DNA of 64,000 bases from CAIJMU01 sp035530275. Its GTDB lineage: Bacteria > Spirochaetota > Spirochaetia > Treponematales > Rectinemataceae. Where the stretch lies: the NCBI GenBank assembly GCA_035530275.1, contig DATKVC010000005.1:1-64000 (forward strand). Reading direction: 5' to 3'. A model generated the notes under the pieces. The model did not search any database. It saw only the letters and a list, made by a program, of their open reading frames with translations, and was not told the DNA's origin. A program made the position numbers and the translations under genes. Positions within the stretch are counted from its first letter, which is position 1. Every line of letters begins with the position of its first letter. Below, piece after piece: positions 6,833 to 16,561 of this stretch.

Positions 6833-8374
6833 ATGTCTGACCAGATTCTCGAAATGCGGAACATCACCAAGACCTTCGCCGGCGTGAAGGCCCTCGATTC
6901 CGTGTCCTTCGCCGTGAACCGCGACGAGATCCACGCCCTCGTCGGCGAAAACGGGGCCGGCAAGTCGACCTTGATGAAGATTCTCTCCGGCGTCTATCCG
7001 CACGACAGCTATGATGGCTCTATCCATTACGAAGGGGAGGCCTGCCACTTTCGCGAGATCGTGGACAGCGAGAAAAAGGGCATCGTCATCATCCACCAGG
7101 AACTCGCGCTGATCCCCTATCTCTCGATCGCCGAGAACATCTTCCTCGGCAACGAGCGCGCGAGGGCGGGCGTCATCGACTGGAACCGCACGGCTGCCGC
7201 GGCGAAGGATCTTCTCGCCAAGGTGGGCCTCTCCGACAATCCCAACACGCGGATCGCCGACATCGGCGTCGGCAAGCAGCAGCTCGTGGAGATCGCAAAG
7301 GCACTCTCCAAAAAGGTTAAGCTCCTCATCCTCGACGAGCCCACGGCGGCCCTCAACGACGAGGAGTCCTCGAAGCTCCTCGAACTCCTTCTTGAGCTCA
7401 AGGGACAGGGCGTCACCTCGATCCTCATCTCGCACAAGCTCAACGAGATCGCGAGGGTCTCCGACACTATCACCGTCATTCGCGACGGCAAGGTCATAGA
7501 GACGATGGACAACGCGACGAGGCAGATCGACCAGGACCGCATCATCAGGAGCATGGTCGGCCGGGAGCTCACCGACCGCTTCCCGAAGCGCGAATCGAGG
7601 ATCGGCGACGTCGCCTTCGAGGTCAGGGACTGGACGGTGATGCATCCGCTCTACGACGATCGCGTCGTCATCGACAAGGTCTCCCTCAAGGTGCGCAAGG
7701 GCGAGGTGGTCGGTCTGGCCGGCCTCATGGGAGCCGGGCGCACCGAGCTGGCAATGAGCCTCTTTGGCCGCGCCTACGGCCGGGGGCACAGCGGCAGCAT
7801 CTGGAAGGATGGGGTGGAGATCAAGGCCCACGATATCAACTCCTCCATCAGGCAGGGCCTCGCCTACATGACCGAGGACAGGAAGAATTTCGGTCTCGTC
7901 CTCATCCAGGATATAAAGTCGAACATCTCGCTGGCGAGCCTCAAGAAGGTGAGCGTCGGCAACGTCATCGACCAAGGCCGGGAGAACCTGTCGGCGGGCG
8001 AGTTCGCCCAGAGCATGAGGATACGCTGCACGGGCATCGACCAGGTGGTCGAAAGCCTTTCGGGCGGCAACCAGCAGAAGGTGGTGCTCTCGAAATGGAT
8101 CATGGCGGAGCCCGACGTCCTCATCCTCGACGAGCCGACCCGCGGCATCGACGTCGGCGCCAAGTACGAGATATACACAATTATCAACAAACTCGCGTCG
8201 GAGGGGAAGTCGATCATCATGATCTCCTCGGAGATGCCCGAGCTCCTCGGCATGTGCGACAGGATCTACGTCGTCACCGAGGGGGAGATCTCGGGCGAGC
8301 TCGACAGGGAGCACGCCTCGCAGGAAAGCATCATGGGCTGTATCATGAACCACAAGCGGAGGATCACGGCATGA
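6833..8374 (+). CDS. Multiple-monosaccharide ABC transporter ATPase (GguA/MmsA-like)
   Basis: The 513-residue protein has two nucleotide-binding domains. Domain 1 has Walker A GENGAGKST (38-46), signature-like IGVGKQQLVEI and Walker B LLILDEPTAAL. Domain 2 has the altered Walker A GLMGAGRTE, signature LSGGNQQKVVLSKW and Walker B VLILDEPTRGID. It energises uptake of monosaccharides with the receptor before it and the permease after it. I use the ATG at 6833 (MSDQILEMRN), which gives the family's usual length; the open frame extends upstream to 6734 through the intercistronic hairpin. It overlaps the permease gene by four bases. Both domains look catalytically normal, unlike the extra ATPase at 3157-4647. 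Confidence 0.93.
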   Translation: MSDQILEMRNITKTFAGVKALDSVSFAVNRDEIHALVGENGAGKSTLMKILSGVYPHDSYDGSIHYEGEACHFREIVDSEKKGIVIIHQELALIPYLSIAENIFLGNERARAGVIDWNRTAAAAKDLLAKVGLSDNPNTRIADIGVGKQQLVEIAKALSKKVKLLILDEPTAALNDEESSKLLELLLELKGQGVTSILISHKLNEIARVSDTITVIRDGKVIETMDNATRQIDQDRIIRSMVGRELTDRFPKRESRIGDVAFEVRDWTVMHPLYDDRVVIDKVSLKVRKGEVVGLAGLMGAGRTELAMSLFGRAYGRGHSGSIWKDGVEIKAHDINSSIRQGLAYMTEDRKNFGLVLIQDIKSNISLASLKKVSVGNVIDQGRENLSAGEFAQSMRIRCTGIDQVVESLSGGNQQKVVLSKWIMAEPDVLILDEPTRGIDVGAKYEIYTIINKLASEGKSIIMISSEMPELLGMCDRIYVVTEGEISGELDREHASQESIMGCIMNHKRRITA

Positions 8375-9543
8375 GTTCGATCTCGAAGTTCTTCAAGAAC
8401 AACATCCGTCAGTACGGGATGGTCATCGCCCTCGCCTTCATCATGATCCTCTTCCAGATCACGACCGGCGGCATCATGTTCAAGCCGATGAACATCACGA
8501 ACCTCGTGCTCCAGAACAGCTACGTGTTGATTCTCGCCATCGGCATGCTCCTCGCCATCGTGACGGGCAACATAGACCTCTCGGTCGGTTCGGTCGCCGC
8601 CTTCGTCGGCGCGGTCTCCGCGGTGATGATGGTCGACTACCACATGGGCGTGGCGCCGGCCATGGTCCTCTCCCTCCTGATCGGGGCTGCCGTGGGAGCC
8701 TTCCACGGCTATTTCATCGCCTTCCTCAGGATCCCGGCCTTCATCGTCACCCTCGCCGGCATGCTCATCTTCCTCGGGCTCACGATGGTGATCCTCCAGG
8801 GCCAGACGAAGGCCCCCTTCGCCAAGTCCTTCCAGGCCATGGCCGCCGGATATCTCCCGGGCATGGAGCTGCGATGGCACGGATTCAACATCATCGGCAT
8901 TCTCGCCGGGCTCGTCCTGTCCGTCATCCTCATCGCCGTGATGCTCAACGCGAGAAGGACAAAGCAGAAGTATCATTTCGAGACGGTTCCGCTCTGGCTC
9001 GACATCGTGAAGATCGCGGTCATCGTCGCCGCGGTCAATCTCCTCACCTTCGAGCTGGCCGCTTATAACGGCATCCCGATTATCCTCATAATACTGAGCG
9101 TCCTTATCGTCATCTACACCTTCGTGACGCAGCGGACGATCATCGGGCGGCATGTTTACGCCCTCGGAGGCAACGAGAAGGCAGCGCGGCTCTCGGGCGT
9201 CAAGACCAACCAGATCCTTTTCTGGGTCTACGTGAACATGGGCGTGCTTTCCGCCCTCGCGGGTCTCATCGTAGCCGGCCGCCTTAACGCCGCCACGCCG
9301 AAGGCCGGCTCGGGCTTCGAGCTCGACGCGATAGCCGCCTGTTTCATCGGCGGAGCCTCCGCCTCGGGAGGCATCGGCACGGTCATCGGCACCATCGTCG
9401 GCGGCTTCGTGATGGGCGTCCTCAACAACGGCATGTCGATCATGGGCGTGAGCGTCGACTGGCAGCAGACGATCAAGGGCCTCGTCCTTCTGGGAGCGGT
9501 CTGGTTCGACGTCTATACGAAGAGCAGGGCGCAGGCGAAGTAG
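8371..9543 (+). CDS. Multiple-monosaccharide ABC transporter permease (GguB/MmsB-like)
   Basis: The 390-residue inner-membrane protein has about ten hydrophobic segments and the CUT2 permease signatures GNIDLSVGSVAA near residue 70 and GSGFELDAIAACFIGGASAS in the C-terminal half. It begins in ATGA overlap with the ATPase stop. A hydrophilic-to-hydrophobic insert around residues 195-235 (RRTKQKYHFETVPLW) is typical of the longer GguB/XylH-type permeases. It forms the channel for the ChvE-like receptor and the ATPase. The next gene, araB, starts 121 bases later, so the importer and the catabolic genes may share a transcript. Confidence 0.92.
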   Translation: MSSISKFFKNNIRQYGMVIALAFIMILFQITTGGIMFKPMNITNLVLQNSYVLILAIGMLLAIVTGNIDLSVGSVAAFVGAVSAVMMVDYHMGVAPAMVLSLLIGAAVGAFHGYFIAFLRIPAFIVTLAGMLIFLGLTMVILQGQTKAPFAKSFQAMAAGYLPGMELRWHGFNIIGILAGLVLSVILIAVMLNARRTKQKYHFETVPLWLDIVKIAVIVAAVNLLTFELAAYNGIPIILIILSVLIVIYTFVTQRTIIGRHVYALGGNEKAARLSGVKTNQILFWVYVNMGVLSALAGLIVAGRLNAATPKAGSGFELDAIAACFIGGASASGGIGTVIGTIVGGFVMGVLNNGMSIMGVSVDWQQTIKGLVLLGAVWFDVYTKSRAQAK

Positions 9544-9664
9544 CCCTGGCCGAATTGACGAGTCTTACCCCGAACGCGATCATTGTCCTTGCGCGGATAA
9601 TGGGCGGCGCGTCGTCGCGGCGGAGGGCCGGGCGAAGCCGCGTCGCTCGGGCGCTGGAGGTTTT

Positions 9665-11350
9665 ATGACGCAGAAAGCCGGGAGAAAACTCGTTCTCGGT
9701 ATCGATTATGGCACGGATTCCTGCCGCGGTGTGATCATCGACGCTGCTGACGGCTCGGAGATCGCGCAGGCTGTAGCTCCCTATCCGCGCTGGGCGAAGG
9801 GGCTCTATTGCGATGCCCTTTCCAACCGCTTTAGACAACATCCCCTCGATTATGTCGAATCACTTGAATCGGTGATGAACGCCCTCCACTCGTCGGCAGG
9901 AGCCGAGTCCCTCGCTGAGCTACGGGGCATCGCCATCGATACGACGGGATCGACGCCCTGCGCCGTCGACTCTTCGGGCCAGCCCTTGGCCCTCACTCGC
10001 GAGTTTGCGGAGGACCCCGACGCGATGTTCGTGCTGTGGAAGGATCATACTGCCACGGCCGAGGCCGAGGAGATAAACTCCCTCGCGCGGAGCTGGGGCG
10101 GCATCGATTATACCAAGTATGAGGGCGGCATCTATTCCTCGGAATGGTTCTGGGCCAAGATTATGCGGGTCTTTCGCTCGAACTCGAAGGTCGAAAAGGC
10201 CGCCGTCTCCTTCGTGGAGCACTGCGACTGGATGCCTGCCCTCCTGACCGGCAGCCGTAGCCTCGCCGCCATCAAGAGAAGCCGCTGCGCGATGGGCCAC
10301 AAGGCCATGTGGCACACCGATTTCGGTGGCTATCCCTCGGCGGACTTCCTCGGTCGGCTCCATCCCTCTCTGCCGAGGATCCGCGAGAGCCTGGGCTCGG
10401 AAACCTGGACGAGCGATCAAAGCTGCGGCGGCCTGTCGGCCGAGTGGGCGGGCAAGCTGCACCTTCCGGCGGGGATCCCCGTCGCCGTCGGCGCCTACGA
10501 TGCCCACATGGGCGCGGTGGGCGGCGGCGTCCGCGAGGGTGTCCTCGTCAAGGTGATGGGCACGAGCACCTGCGACATGATCGTCGCCCCGAAGGGAACG
10601 AAGGGCGAGCGTCTTGTCCGGGGCATTTGCGGCCAGGTCGACGGTTCGGTCATGCCGGCCATGCTCGGCTACGAGGCGGGACAGAGCGCCTTCGGCGACG
10701 TCTACGCCTGGTTCAAGCGCCTCCTTTCCTGGCCGCTGGAGGCCCTGCTTCCGGGGCTCTCCTCGGTCGACGAGGCATCGAAGCGAAGGCTCGCCGAGGC
10801 CATCGATGCGCGGATCATGGTCGTCCTCGAGGAGGAGGCCGCTCGCGTCGACCCGGCGACCTCCACGGTCCTCGCTCTCGACTGGCTCAACGGAAGGCGG
10901 ACCCCCGACGCCGACCAGCGTCTCAAGGGCGCGATCGTCGGGCTCACCCTCGGCACGACGGCTCCGATGGTCTATCGAGCCCTCCTCGAGGCCACGGCCT
11001 ACGGCGCGAGGGCTATCGTGGAGCGCTTCCGCGAAGAAGGCGTCGCGATCGACAAGGTCGTCGGCATAGGCGGCGTCGCGAGAAAATCAGCCCTCGGCAT
11101 GCAGATCGTGGCCGACGTCCTCGACATGCCCATCGACATCGTCGGCAGCGACCAGTCCGTTGCCCTCGGGGCGGCGATGTTCGCCTCGGTCGCGGCCGGT
11201 CTCTGGCCGACCGTGGCCGAAGCGCAAGGCAAGATGGGGGCGCCGATCGAGAGGACCGTGCGTCCCGATCCGGCCCGTGCCCGGACCTACGACGCCCTCT
11301 ATGAGCGCTATCGCAAGCTGGGCGGCTTCGTCGAAAAGGAGCTCACATGA
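9665..11350 (+). CDS. araB: Ribulokinase AraB
   Basis: At 561 residues this matches AraB, the FGGY kinase that phosphorylates L-ribulose to L-ribulose 5-phosphate with ATP. The N-terminal GIDYGTDSCRGVI is the AraB form of the phosphate-binding loop. Further matches are DTTGSTPCAVD, FVLWKDHTA (the D-H-T of the sugar site) and the C-terminal VVGIGGVARKSALGMQIVAD. The start follows GGAGGTTTT. It overlaps araA by four bases. The 121-base gap before it shows TTGACG near 9554 but no convincing -10, so it may be read from the importer promoter. Confidence 0.95.
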   Translation: MTQKAGRKLVLGIDYGTDSCRGVIIDAADGSEIAQAVAPYPRWAKGLYCDALSNRFRQHPLDYVESLESVMNALHSSAGAESLAELRGIAIDTTGSTPCAVDSSGQPLALTREFAEDPDAMFVLWKDHTATAEAEEINSLARSWGGIDYTKYEGGIYSSEWFWAKIMRVFRSNSKVEKAAVSFVEHCDWMPALLTGSRSLAAIKRSRCAMGHKAMWHTDFGGYPSADFLGRLHPSLPRIRESLGSETWTSDQSCGGLSAEWAGKLHLPAGIPVAVGAYDAHMGAVGGGVREGVLVKVMGTSTCDMIVAPKGTKGERLVRGICGQVDGSVMPAMLGYEAGQSAFGDVYAWFKRLLSWPLEALLPGLSSVDEASKRRLAEAIDARIMVVLEEEAARVDPATSTVLALDWLNGRRTPDADQRLKGAIVGLTLGTTAPMVYRALLEATAYGARAIVERFREEGVAIDKVVGIGGVARKSALGMQIVADVLDMPIDIVGSDQSVALGAAMFASVAAGLWPTVAEAQGKMGAPIERTVRPDPARARTYDALYERYRKLGGFVEKELT

Positions 11351-12843
11351 ACAACCTTCACAATTACGAGTTTTGGTTCGTCGTCGGCAGCCAGCACCTC
11401 TACGGTCCGAAGACCCTCGAGGAAGTCGCCTCCCACGCGAAGGAGATGGTGGCGGGGCTCGGCTCGGACCCGGCCCTCCCCTCGAAACTCGTGCTCAAAA
11501 AGGTGGCCACGACGAGCGAGGAGATCCTCGCGATCTTCCGGGAGGCAAACGCTTCCCATTCCTGCGCGGGCATCATCACCTGGATGCACACCTTCTCCCC
11601 CTCGAAGATGTGGATCGGCGGCCTCGCCGCGAACAGGAAGCCACTCCTTCACCTTCACACGCAGTACAATCGCGACATCCCCTGGTCGTCGATCGACATG
11701 GACTTCATGAATCTCAACCAGGCGGCTCATGGCGACCGGGAGCACGGCTTTATCCACACGAGGATGGGCATAGCCCGCAAGGTCGTCGTGGGGCACTGGA
11801 AGGACCCCGAGGCTAGGGCCTCGATCGGCGCATGGATGAGGGCCGCGGCCGCCTTTGCCGACGGCCAGGCGAAAAAGGTCCTGCGCTTCGGCGACAACAT
11901 GCGCGAAGTGGCCGTTACCGAGGGCGACAAGGTCGCCGCGCAGATAAGCTTCGGCTGGTCGGTCAACGGCTACGGTGTCAGCGAGATCGCGAGGGCCCTG
12001 AAGGTTGTCGACCCCGCCGCGGTGGAGAAATTGGTCGGCGAGTATCGAGAGAGCTACGAGTTCGCGCCCGACATCCTGTCCGACGCGGTGCAGCTCGGCC
12101 GCGTCAGGGAACAGGCACGCATCGAGCTCGCGCTGCGCGAATTCCTGGAGTCGCACAACGCGGGCGCCTTCACCACCACCTTCGAGGACCTCGAGGGTCT
12201 GGCCCAGCTTCCCGGTCTCGCCGTGCAACGACTCATGGCAGCGGGCTACGGCTTCGGCGCCGAGGGCGACTGGAAGACCGCTGCCCTCGTGCGCGCGATG
12301 AAGGTCATGGGCGAAGGCCTCGTCGGAGGAACCTCCTTCATGGAGGATTACACCTACCACATGGAAATCGGCAACGAGATGGTGCTCGGAGCCCACATGC
12401 TCGAGGTTTGCCCGAGCATCGCCGGCGCGAGGCCGCGCGTGGAGGTCCATCCCCTGGGTATCGGCGGCAAGGACGATCCGGCGCGACTCGTCTTCGAGGC
12501 GGCCAAGGGCCTGGCCCTCAACGCGACCGTCCTCGATCTCGGCGACCGCTTCCGTCTTCTCGTGAATACGGTGGAGTCTGTGGGCCTTCCGGAGCCCATG
12601 CCGAAGCTGCCCGTCGCGCGTGCGGTCTGGAAACCCAAGCCCTCCTTCAAGGATGCCCTCAAGCTCTGGATCCTCGCGGGAGGCGCCCACCATACGGGCT
12701 ATTCGACGCAGGTCAGCGTCGAAATGCTCGAGGACTGGGGGCGGATCGCCGGCGTCGATTTCGTCGAAGTCGGCGACGGATGCGACGTGCGGAGGCTCGA
12801 GGCCGAGCTATCGGCCGGCCGTCGGAACTGGGCCGGGCGGTAA
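11347..12843 (+). CDS. araA: L-arabinose isomerase AraA
   Basis: The 498-residue enzyme converts L-arabinose to L-ribulose in the cytoplasm. The metal and catalytic residues sit at the numbering known from Escherichia coli: E306 in GFGAEGD, E333 in SFMEDYT, H350 in LGAHMLEV, plus the C-terminal His in GGAHHTGYS (H448/H449). The N-terminal FWFVVGSQHLYG is diagnostic. It overlaps araB by ATGA and is followed after 12 bases by araD, giving the order B-A-D seen in many bacteria. Confidence 0.97.
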   Translation: MNNLHNYEFWFVVGSQHLYGPKTLEEVASHAKEMVAGLGSDPALPSKLVLKKVATTSEEILAIFREANASHSCAGIITWMHTFSPSKMWIGGLAANRKPLLHLHTQYNRDIPWSSIDMDFMNLNQAAHGDREHGFIHTRMGIARKVVVGHWKDPEARASIGAWMRAAAAFADGQAKKVLRFGDNMREVAVTEGDKVAAQISFGWSVNGYGVSEIARALKVVDPAAVEKLVGEYRESYEFAPDILSDAVQLGRVREQARIELALREFLESHNAGAFTTTFEDLEGLAQLPGLAVQRLMAAGYGFGAEGDWKTAALVRAMKVMGEGLVGGTSFMEDYTYHMEIGNEMVLGAHMLEVCPSIAGARPRVEVHPLGIGGKDDPARLVFEAAKGLALNATVLDLGDRFRLLVNTVESVGLPEPMPKLPVARAVWKPKPSFKDALKLWILAGGAHHTGYSTQVSVEMLEDWGRIAGVDFVEVGDGCDVRRLEAELSAGRRNWAGR

Positions 12844-12855
12844 GGCAAGCCTTCG

Positions 12856-13563
12856 ATGCGCAGCCCCAAGTACGCGGATTTGGCCGAAGAAGCCTGCAAG
12901 GCCAACATGGAGATTCCCCGCCTCGGCCTCGCTATCCTTGCCTGGGGCAACGCCTCGGCGGCCGACCCCGCCGAGGCCGTCTTCGCGATCAAGCCCTCCG
13001 GCTTGCCCTACGAGGAGCTCACTCCCGACTCGATGGTGATCGTCGATTTCGAGGGCAGGGTCGTCGAGGGGGCCTTCAACCCCTCCTCCGACACGAAAAC
13101 CCATGCGGCGCTTTTCCGCGCCTGGCCCGGCGTCCGCGGCGTGGTTCACACGCACTCGACCCACGCCGTCGCCTGGGCCCAGGCCTGCGCGGAGCTGCCC
13201 ATCTTCGGCACGACCCACGCCGACCACTCGACCCGGCCCATCCCCTGCACGGCCTATCTTTCGCCCGAGGAAGTGCGCGGCGACTACGAGCTCGAGACGG
13301 GGAATCTCATAATTGCGACGATGAAGGCACGCGCCCTCGATCCGACGGAGGCGACGGCCATCCTCGTGGCGGGCCACGGTCCCTTTACCTGGGGGGTGAG
13401 CGCGATCAAGGCCATCCAGACTGCGGCGGCCCTCGAGGAAATCTGCAGGATGGCGATCCTCACGCTCCAAATCCGGGACGATCAGACAGCTCTGCCTGCG
13501 CATATAATCGACAAGCACTGGCGTCGCAAGCACGGGGCCGACGCCTATTACGGGCAGAGGTGA
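12856..13563 (+). CDS. araD: L-ribulose-5-phosphate 4-epimerase AraD
   Basis: The 235-residue class II aldolase-fold enzyme converts L-ribulose 5-phosphate to D-xylulose 5-phosphate, which enters the pentose phosphate pathway. Zinc ligands are visible as H98 and H100 (VVHTHSTHA) and H174 (AGHGPF); D79 is the likely acid/base residue. The substrate-phosphate motifs GNAS (31-34) and KPSG (46-49) are present. It is the last gene of the arabinose cluster and ends three bases from the convergent deoxynucleoside kinase, with no terminator visible between them. Confidence 0.96.
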   Translation: MRSPKYADLAEEACKANMEIPRLGLAILAWGNASAADPAEAVFAIKPSGLPYEELTPDSMVIVDFEGRVVEGAFNPSSDTKTHAALFRAWPGVRGVVHTHSTHAVAWAQACAELPIFGTTHADHSTRPIPCTAYLSPEEVRGDYELETGNLIIATMKARALDPTEATAILVAGHGPFTWGVSAIKAIQTAAALEEICRMAILTLQIRDDQTALPAHIIDKHWRRKHGADAYYGQR

Positions 13564-13566
13564 GGT

Positions 13567-14220
13567 TCAGCGCGGGCTCATGTCCACGGGAAAGAGGCTG
13601 CCCTGGCGGTCGCGGAGCCTGGCCTCGACGCTCGTGATGATGGCGTTGAGGTGCTTCGAGTCGGCCACGAAGTCGAGGCTGTCGCCCGGCACGACGAGGA
13701 CGGGCGCCTTGTCGAAGGCCTCGAGCCATTCCTCGTAAAAGCGATTGAGCCCGGCCAGATACTCGTCCGGAATCGACGACTCGAAGCCGCGGCCGCGACG
13801 GGCGATCCGCTCCTTGAGTGTGGACACCGAGCATCGCAGGTAGACGACGAGATCGGGAGAGGGAAGAAGATCGGTGATCGTGCGATAGAGACCGTGGTAG
13901 GTTTCCCATTCGCGATCGCTCATCGTGCCCTGCTCGTGGAGGTTGCGCGCGAAGACCTCGGCGTCCTCGTAGATCGAGCGGTCCTGCACCACCGACCAAG
14001 GGTCTGAGGCGAGCTCGCGATGGCTCTTGAGCCTGTGCGTGAGGAAATAAAGCTGCGAGTGGAAGGCCCAGCGGCCCATGTCGGCGTAGAAATCCGCGAG
14101 ATAGGGATTTTCCGTCACCGGCTCGAAATAGGGGCGGAAGCCCAGCTTGTCGGCGAGGAGCTGCACAAGGGTCGACTTGCCTGCGCCGATGTTGCCGGCG
14201 AGGACGAGGTACTTTTTCAT
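13567..14220 (-). CDS. Deoxynucleoside kinase
   Basis: The 217-residue protein belongs to the dNK/dGK/dCK family, which phosphorylates deoxynucleosides in salvage. It has a P-loop GNIGAGKST at 9-17 right after the start, the substrate-site DRS motif in VVQDRSIYED, and an arginine-rich lid ARRGRGFE. The ATG at 14220 (MKKYLVLAG) places the P-loop where the family has it; the open frame runs 40 codons further upstream to 14340 with no similarity. It is convergent with araD and unrelated to arabinose use. Confidence 0.85.
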   Translation of the reverse strand: MKKYLVLAGNIGAGKSTLVQLLADKLGFRPYFEPVTENPYLADFYADMGRWAFHSQLYFLTHRLKSHRELASDPWSVVQDRSIYEDAEVFARNLHEQGTMSDREWETYHGLYRTITDLLPSPDLVVYLRCSVSTLKERIARRGRGFESSIPDEYLAGLNRFYEEWLEAFDKAPVLVVPGDSLDFVADSKHLNAIITSVEARLRDRQGSLFPVDMSPR

Positions 14221-14321
14221 GGGGCCCCGCCATAGTGCCTCGGCTGAGGCGAAAATGCCAGTCCCGATGGCGCAATCCGCATTATTCCCGCACCGCAAAA
14301 TTCGAAGAAGGGATTGGCGGG

Positions 14322-14350
14322 CAAAAAAAGAGACCGGCATGGCGCCGGCC
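14322..14350 (-). terminator. Intrinsic terminator after the HEAT-repeat gene
   Basis: Read on the minus strand, GGCCGGC (14344-14350) pairs with GCCGGTC (14332-14338) around a five-base loop, and TCTTTTTTT follows. It begins 21 bases after the stop of the gene at 14372. Confidence 0.75.
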
Positions 14351-14371
14351 TCCTGTATCGGGCGCGGGACC

Positions 14372-15553
14372 CTACTTGAAAGTCTTGAGCGCGGCGTTGG
14401 CGTCGTTGAGCACGGAGCCGGACCACTGGTTGGTGTTGGCGATGAGAATGAGGACGGGGCGGACCAGGGGGTTCTTCGATGCTACGGCGGCGGCTATCGC
14501 CGCCCGCGCCATCCTCGTGCGGTTTTCGTCAAGGAGGCCGTTGCTCACGTCGTCGTTGAGGCGCCTGAGCTGGGAAGCGATGTCCTTGGCCGCCGCGTCC
14601 GTTCCATTGACGCCGAGGGCCTGGATCCCGAGGAGCTTTTCCTCGGTGTCGAAGCCGTCCGTAAAGGACTTGAGTTCGGGATCGACGGAAGCGGGATCCT
14701 TGGCGCCGAGCTGGATGAGGGCTCGCAGCGCGATCTTGCGGAAGTCGCTGAAGTTCTTGGCGTCGGTGAGGCGGTTCGGGTCGGCTTGAAGGTGGCCGAT
14801 CGAGAGGGCGAGCACGGCCGTGGCGATCTTGCGGTCCGCGGGGGCGGAGGAAGACACCTCGAGTTGGAGTGCCCGCGACTTTCTGGTCGGGCTTTCGTTT
14901 TTGATGAGTATCGTCACGGGATCGGTCGGATCGATGGTGATGTCGGGGAGGAGCTTCAGGGCCAGCTGCTTGACGCGCTGCGAGTACCACCCGTCGGAGG
15001 CGTAGAAGACGGGGGCGAAGCCCTGCACGTCCTTGAGCTTGGCGAGGGCGACGACGCAGCCGAAAGCGAGCTTTTCGCCGGAGTCGGGATCGACGGTCGG
15101 CGTGAGATTGAGATCGGTGAGCATTTTCGCGATGCGCTCGGAATAGTCGAGGGCTCGCATCTGACCCAAGGCGATGAGGGATTCGGATTGGGCGAGAGGA
15201 TCGTTGACCTGCTGCACGACATCCCAGAGAAAGGGGGCCGCGTCGATCGCCTTGTACTTTCCGAGTCCCTTGGCGACGAGCTGGATGGTCCGGGCGTAGA
15301 GAGTCCGGTCGGTCGCGGTCTTGTAGTTGTCCTGGGTGCGGATCAGCCCCTCGATGGCGTCGACGAGGATGGGGGATATCGCGCGATCGTCGAGGGCGAT
15401 GAGATTCTGGATCGCGTTGTATTTATCCTGGAGGTTCGTCGACTGCTGGTAGATCTGTCGATAGACCTCGGTCATCTCATCGCCGAAGAGGGCGGATGTC
15501 CCCGTCGAGGCGAGCAGAAGGGCCATCAGACCTAAGATTGGAATGCGTTTCAT
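14372..15553 (-). CDS. Exported HEAT-repeat protein
   Basis: The 393-residue product has a signal peptide (MKRIPILGLMALLLASTGTS) and then repeated helical pairs. Examples are IQNLIALDDRAISPILVDAI, AKGLGKYKAIDAAPFLWDVV and ALGQMRALDYSERIAKML, in the pattern of HEAT or PBS-lyase repeats. Such exported solenoids bind partners in the periplasm; no enzymatic motif is seen. The ATG at 15553 puts the signal peptide at the N-terminus; an ATG six codons upstream lacks one. It lies 14 bases after the YD-repeat lipoprotein gene and ends at a good terminator, so the two form an operon. Function unknown. Confidence 0.75.
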   Translation of the reverse strand: MKRIPILGLMALLLASTGTSALFGDEMTEVYRQIYQQSTNLQDKYNAIQNLIALDDRAISPILVDAIEGLIRTQDNYKTATDRTLYARTIQLVAKGLGKYKAIDAAPFLWDVVQQVNDPLAQSESLIALGQMRALDYSERIAKMLTDLNLTPTVDPDSGEKLAFGCVVALAKLKDVQGFAPVFYASDGWYSQRVKQLALKLLPDITIDPTDPVTILIKNESPTRKSRALQLEVSSSAPADRKIATAVLALSIGHLQADPNRLTDAKNFSDFRKIALRALIQLGAKDPASVDPELKSFTDGFDTEEKLLGIQALGVNGTDAAAKDIASQLRRLNDDVSNGLLDENRTRMARAAIAAAVASKNPLVRPVLILIANTNQWSGSVLNDANAALKTFK

Positions 15554-15567
15554 GTGTCGTGACTCCA

Positions 15568-16461
15568 TCATTCGTAGTAGGTTTCGACTTTCTGATCCTG
15601 GCGGATGAGGTATTCGAAGGAGCGTTTTTCCTTGATCTTGCCGTTGGCGTCGCTGAGCACGGAAGTCAGGCGCTCGCCGTCGGGTCCGTAAGTGTAGTCG
15701 GTAGCTTCAGCCAGGGAATTGTCGGGATGCCGGACTTCGAAACGCATCACCTTGCCGTTCTTCAGGATCGACACTTCGGTTTTCTGCAGACTGCCGTCGG
15801 AGCCGAGGTAGGCCCAGGTTTCGGTCGACCCGTCGGCGGCGTAGGAAATCTTGATGCTGCCGGTGAGGGCGTCGGCCGAATTGCGCATCTCGATGAGGAC
15901 CGGACGCTTTTGCGCATCGTAGGTATAGGAGGTCGTTACCCGAAGCGCGCCCGATCCGTCGAAGGCTTTCCAGGAAATGCGATTGCCCGAACCATCATAG
16001 GCGTAGCTTGAGGAATACTGTCCCGCTCCCTTCGCGTCTTGCCCCGTTTCGGAGGCGAGGAGCTTTCCGGCAGTCCAGGTCATGTCGCGCCTGCTTCTGA
16101 GCGAGCCATCCGAGCCGTAATTCAACTCGTCTGAGAGAAGGCCGGTCGCGTCGTACTCGGAAACGGTCCTTTCGATCGGTTCCGGGCGGGTCGGATCGAT
16201 GGTCGTTTTCTCCAGAAGCCGCGTGAGCGCGTCATTGTATTTGTAGGCGGTATAGGTGTCCACGAGACCGTCGGGATAGAAGACGGTCTCTTTGACGAGG
16301 ATAGGAATTCGAATCGTCACGGTGCGCTCTTTGAGTACAGGGGCCTTGGGCGCTGCTTCGGGCTTGGATGCGACGGGGGGCGAGCTTGCGCAGGACATCG
16401 CGAGAATGAGGGCCGAGACGCCAAGGCCTACCTTGGCGAGTGTCTTGGGCATGCCGAGCAT
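15568..16461 (-). CDS. YD-repeat lipoprotein of unknown function
   Basis: The 297-residue protein has a lipoprotein signal peptide with lipobox LAMSC near residue 25, followed by a short Pro/Ala/Lys linker. The body is beta-strand repeats of the RHS/YD type, such as YAYDGSGNRISWKAFDGSG, YTYDAQKRPVLIEM and YTYGPDGERL. Large RHS toxins share this repeat, but there is no core or toxin tip here. It is more like the small MORN/YD-repeat surface lipoproteins of spirochaetes and Bacteroidetes. GGAGGTAACA precedes the ATG at 16461. It is cotranscribed with the HEAT-repeat gene. Confidence 0.7.
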   Translation of the reverse strand: MLGMPKTLAKVGLGVSALILAMSCASSPPVASKPEAAPKAPVLKERTVTIRIPILVKETVFYPDGLVDTYTAYKYNDALTRLLEKTTIDPTRPEPIERTVSEYDATGLLSDELNYGSDGSLRSRRDMTWTAGKLLASETGQDAKGAGQYSSSYAYDGSGNRISWKAFDGSGALRVTTSYTYDAQKRPVLIEMRNSADALTGSIKISYAADGSTETWAYLGSDGSLQKTEVSILKNGKVMRFEVRHPDNSLAEATDYTYGPDGERLTSVLSDANGKIKEKRSFEYLIRQDQKVETYYE

Positions 16462-16561
16462 TGTTACCTCCGGGGATTGCGACTCGTTCCACCGCCGGAA
16501 AAGGCGGGGAAACGAGTATAACCGCAAAAGGGGCCTGCATTGAATCCCCCGCCCCGGCGCC

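Noticed and set aside
6728..8353. 541-codon open frame on the minus strand opposite the sugar ATPase
   Set aside because: Acidic, repetitive composition of an antisense shadow; the plus strand encodes a clear ABC ATPase. Similar long shadows opposite other genes (for example 11308-12693, 18606-20621, 57524-59230) were rejected for the same reason.
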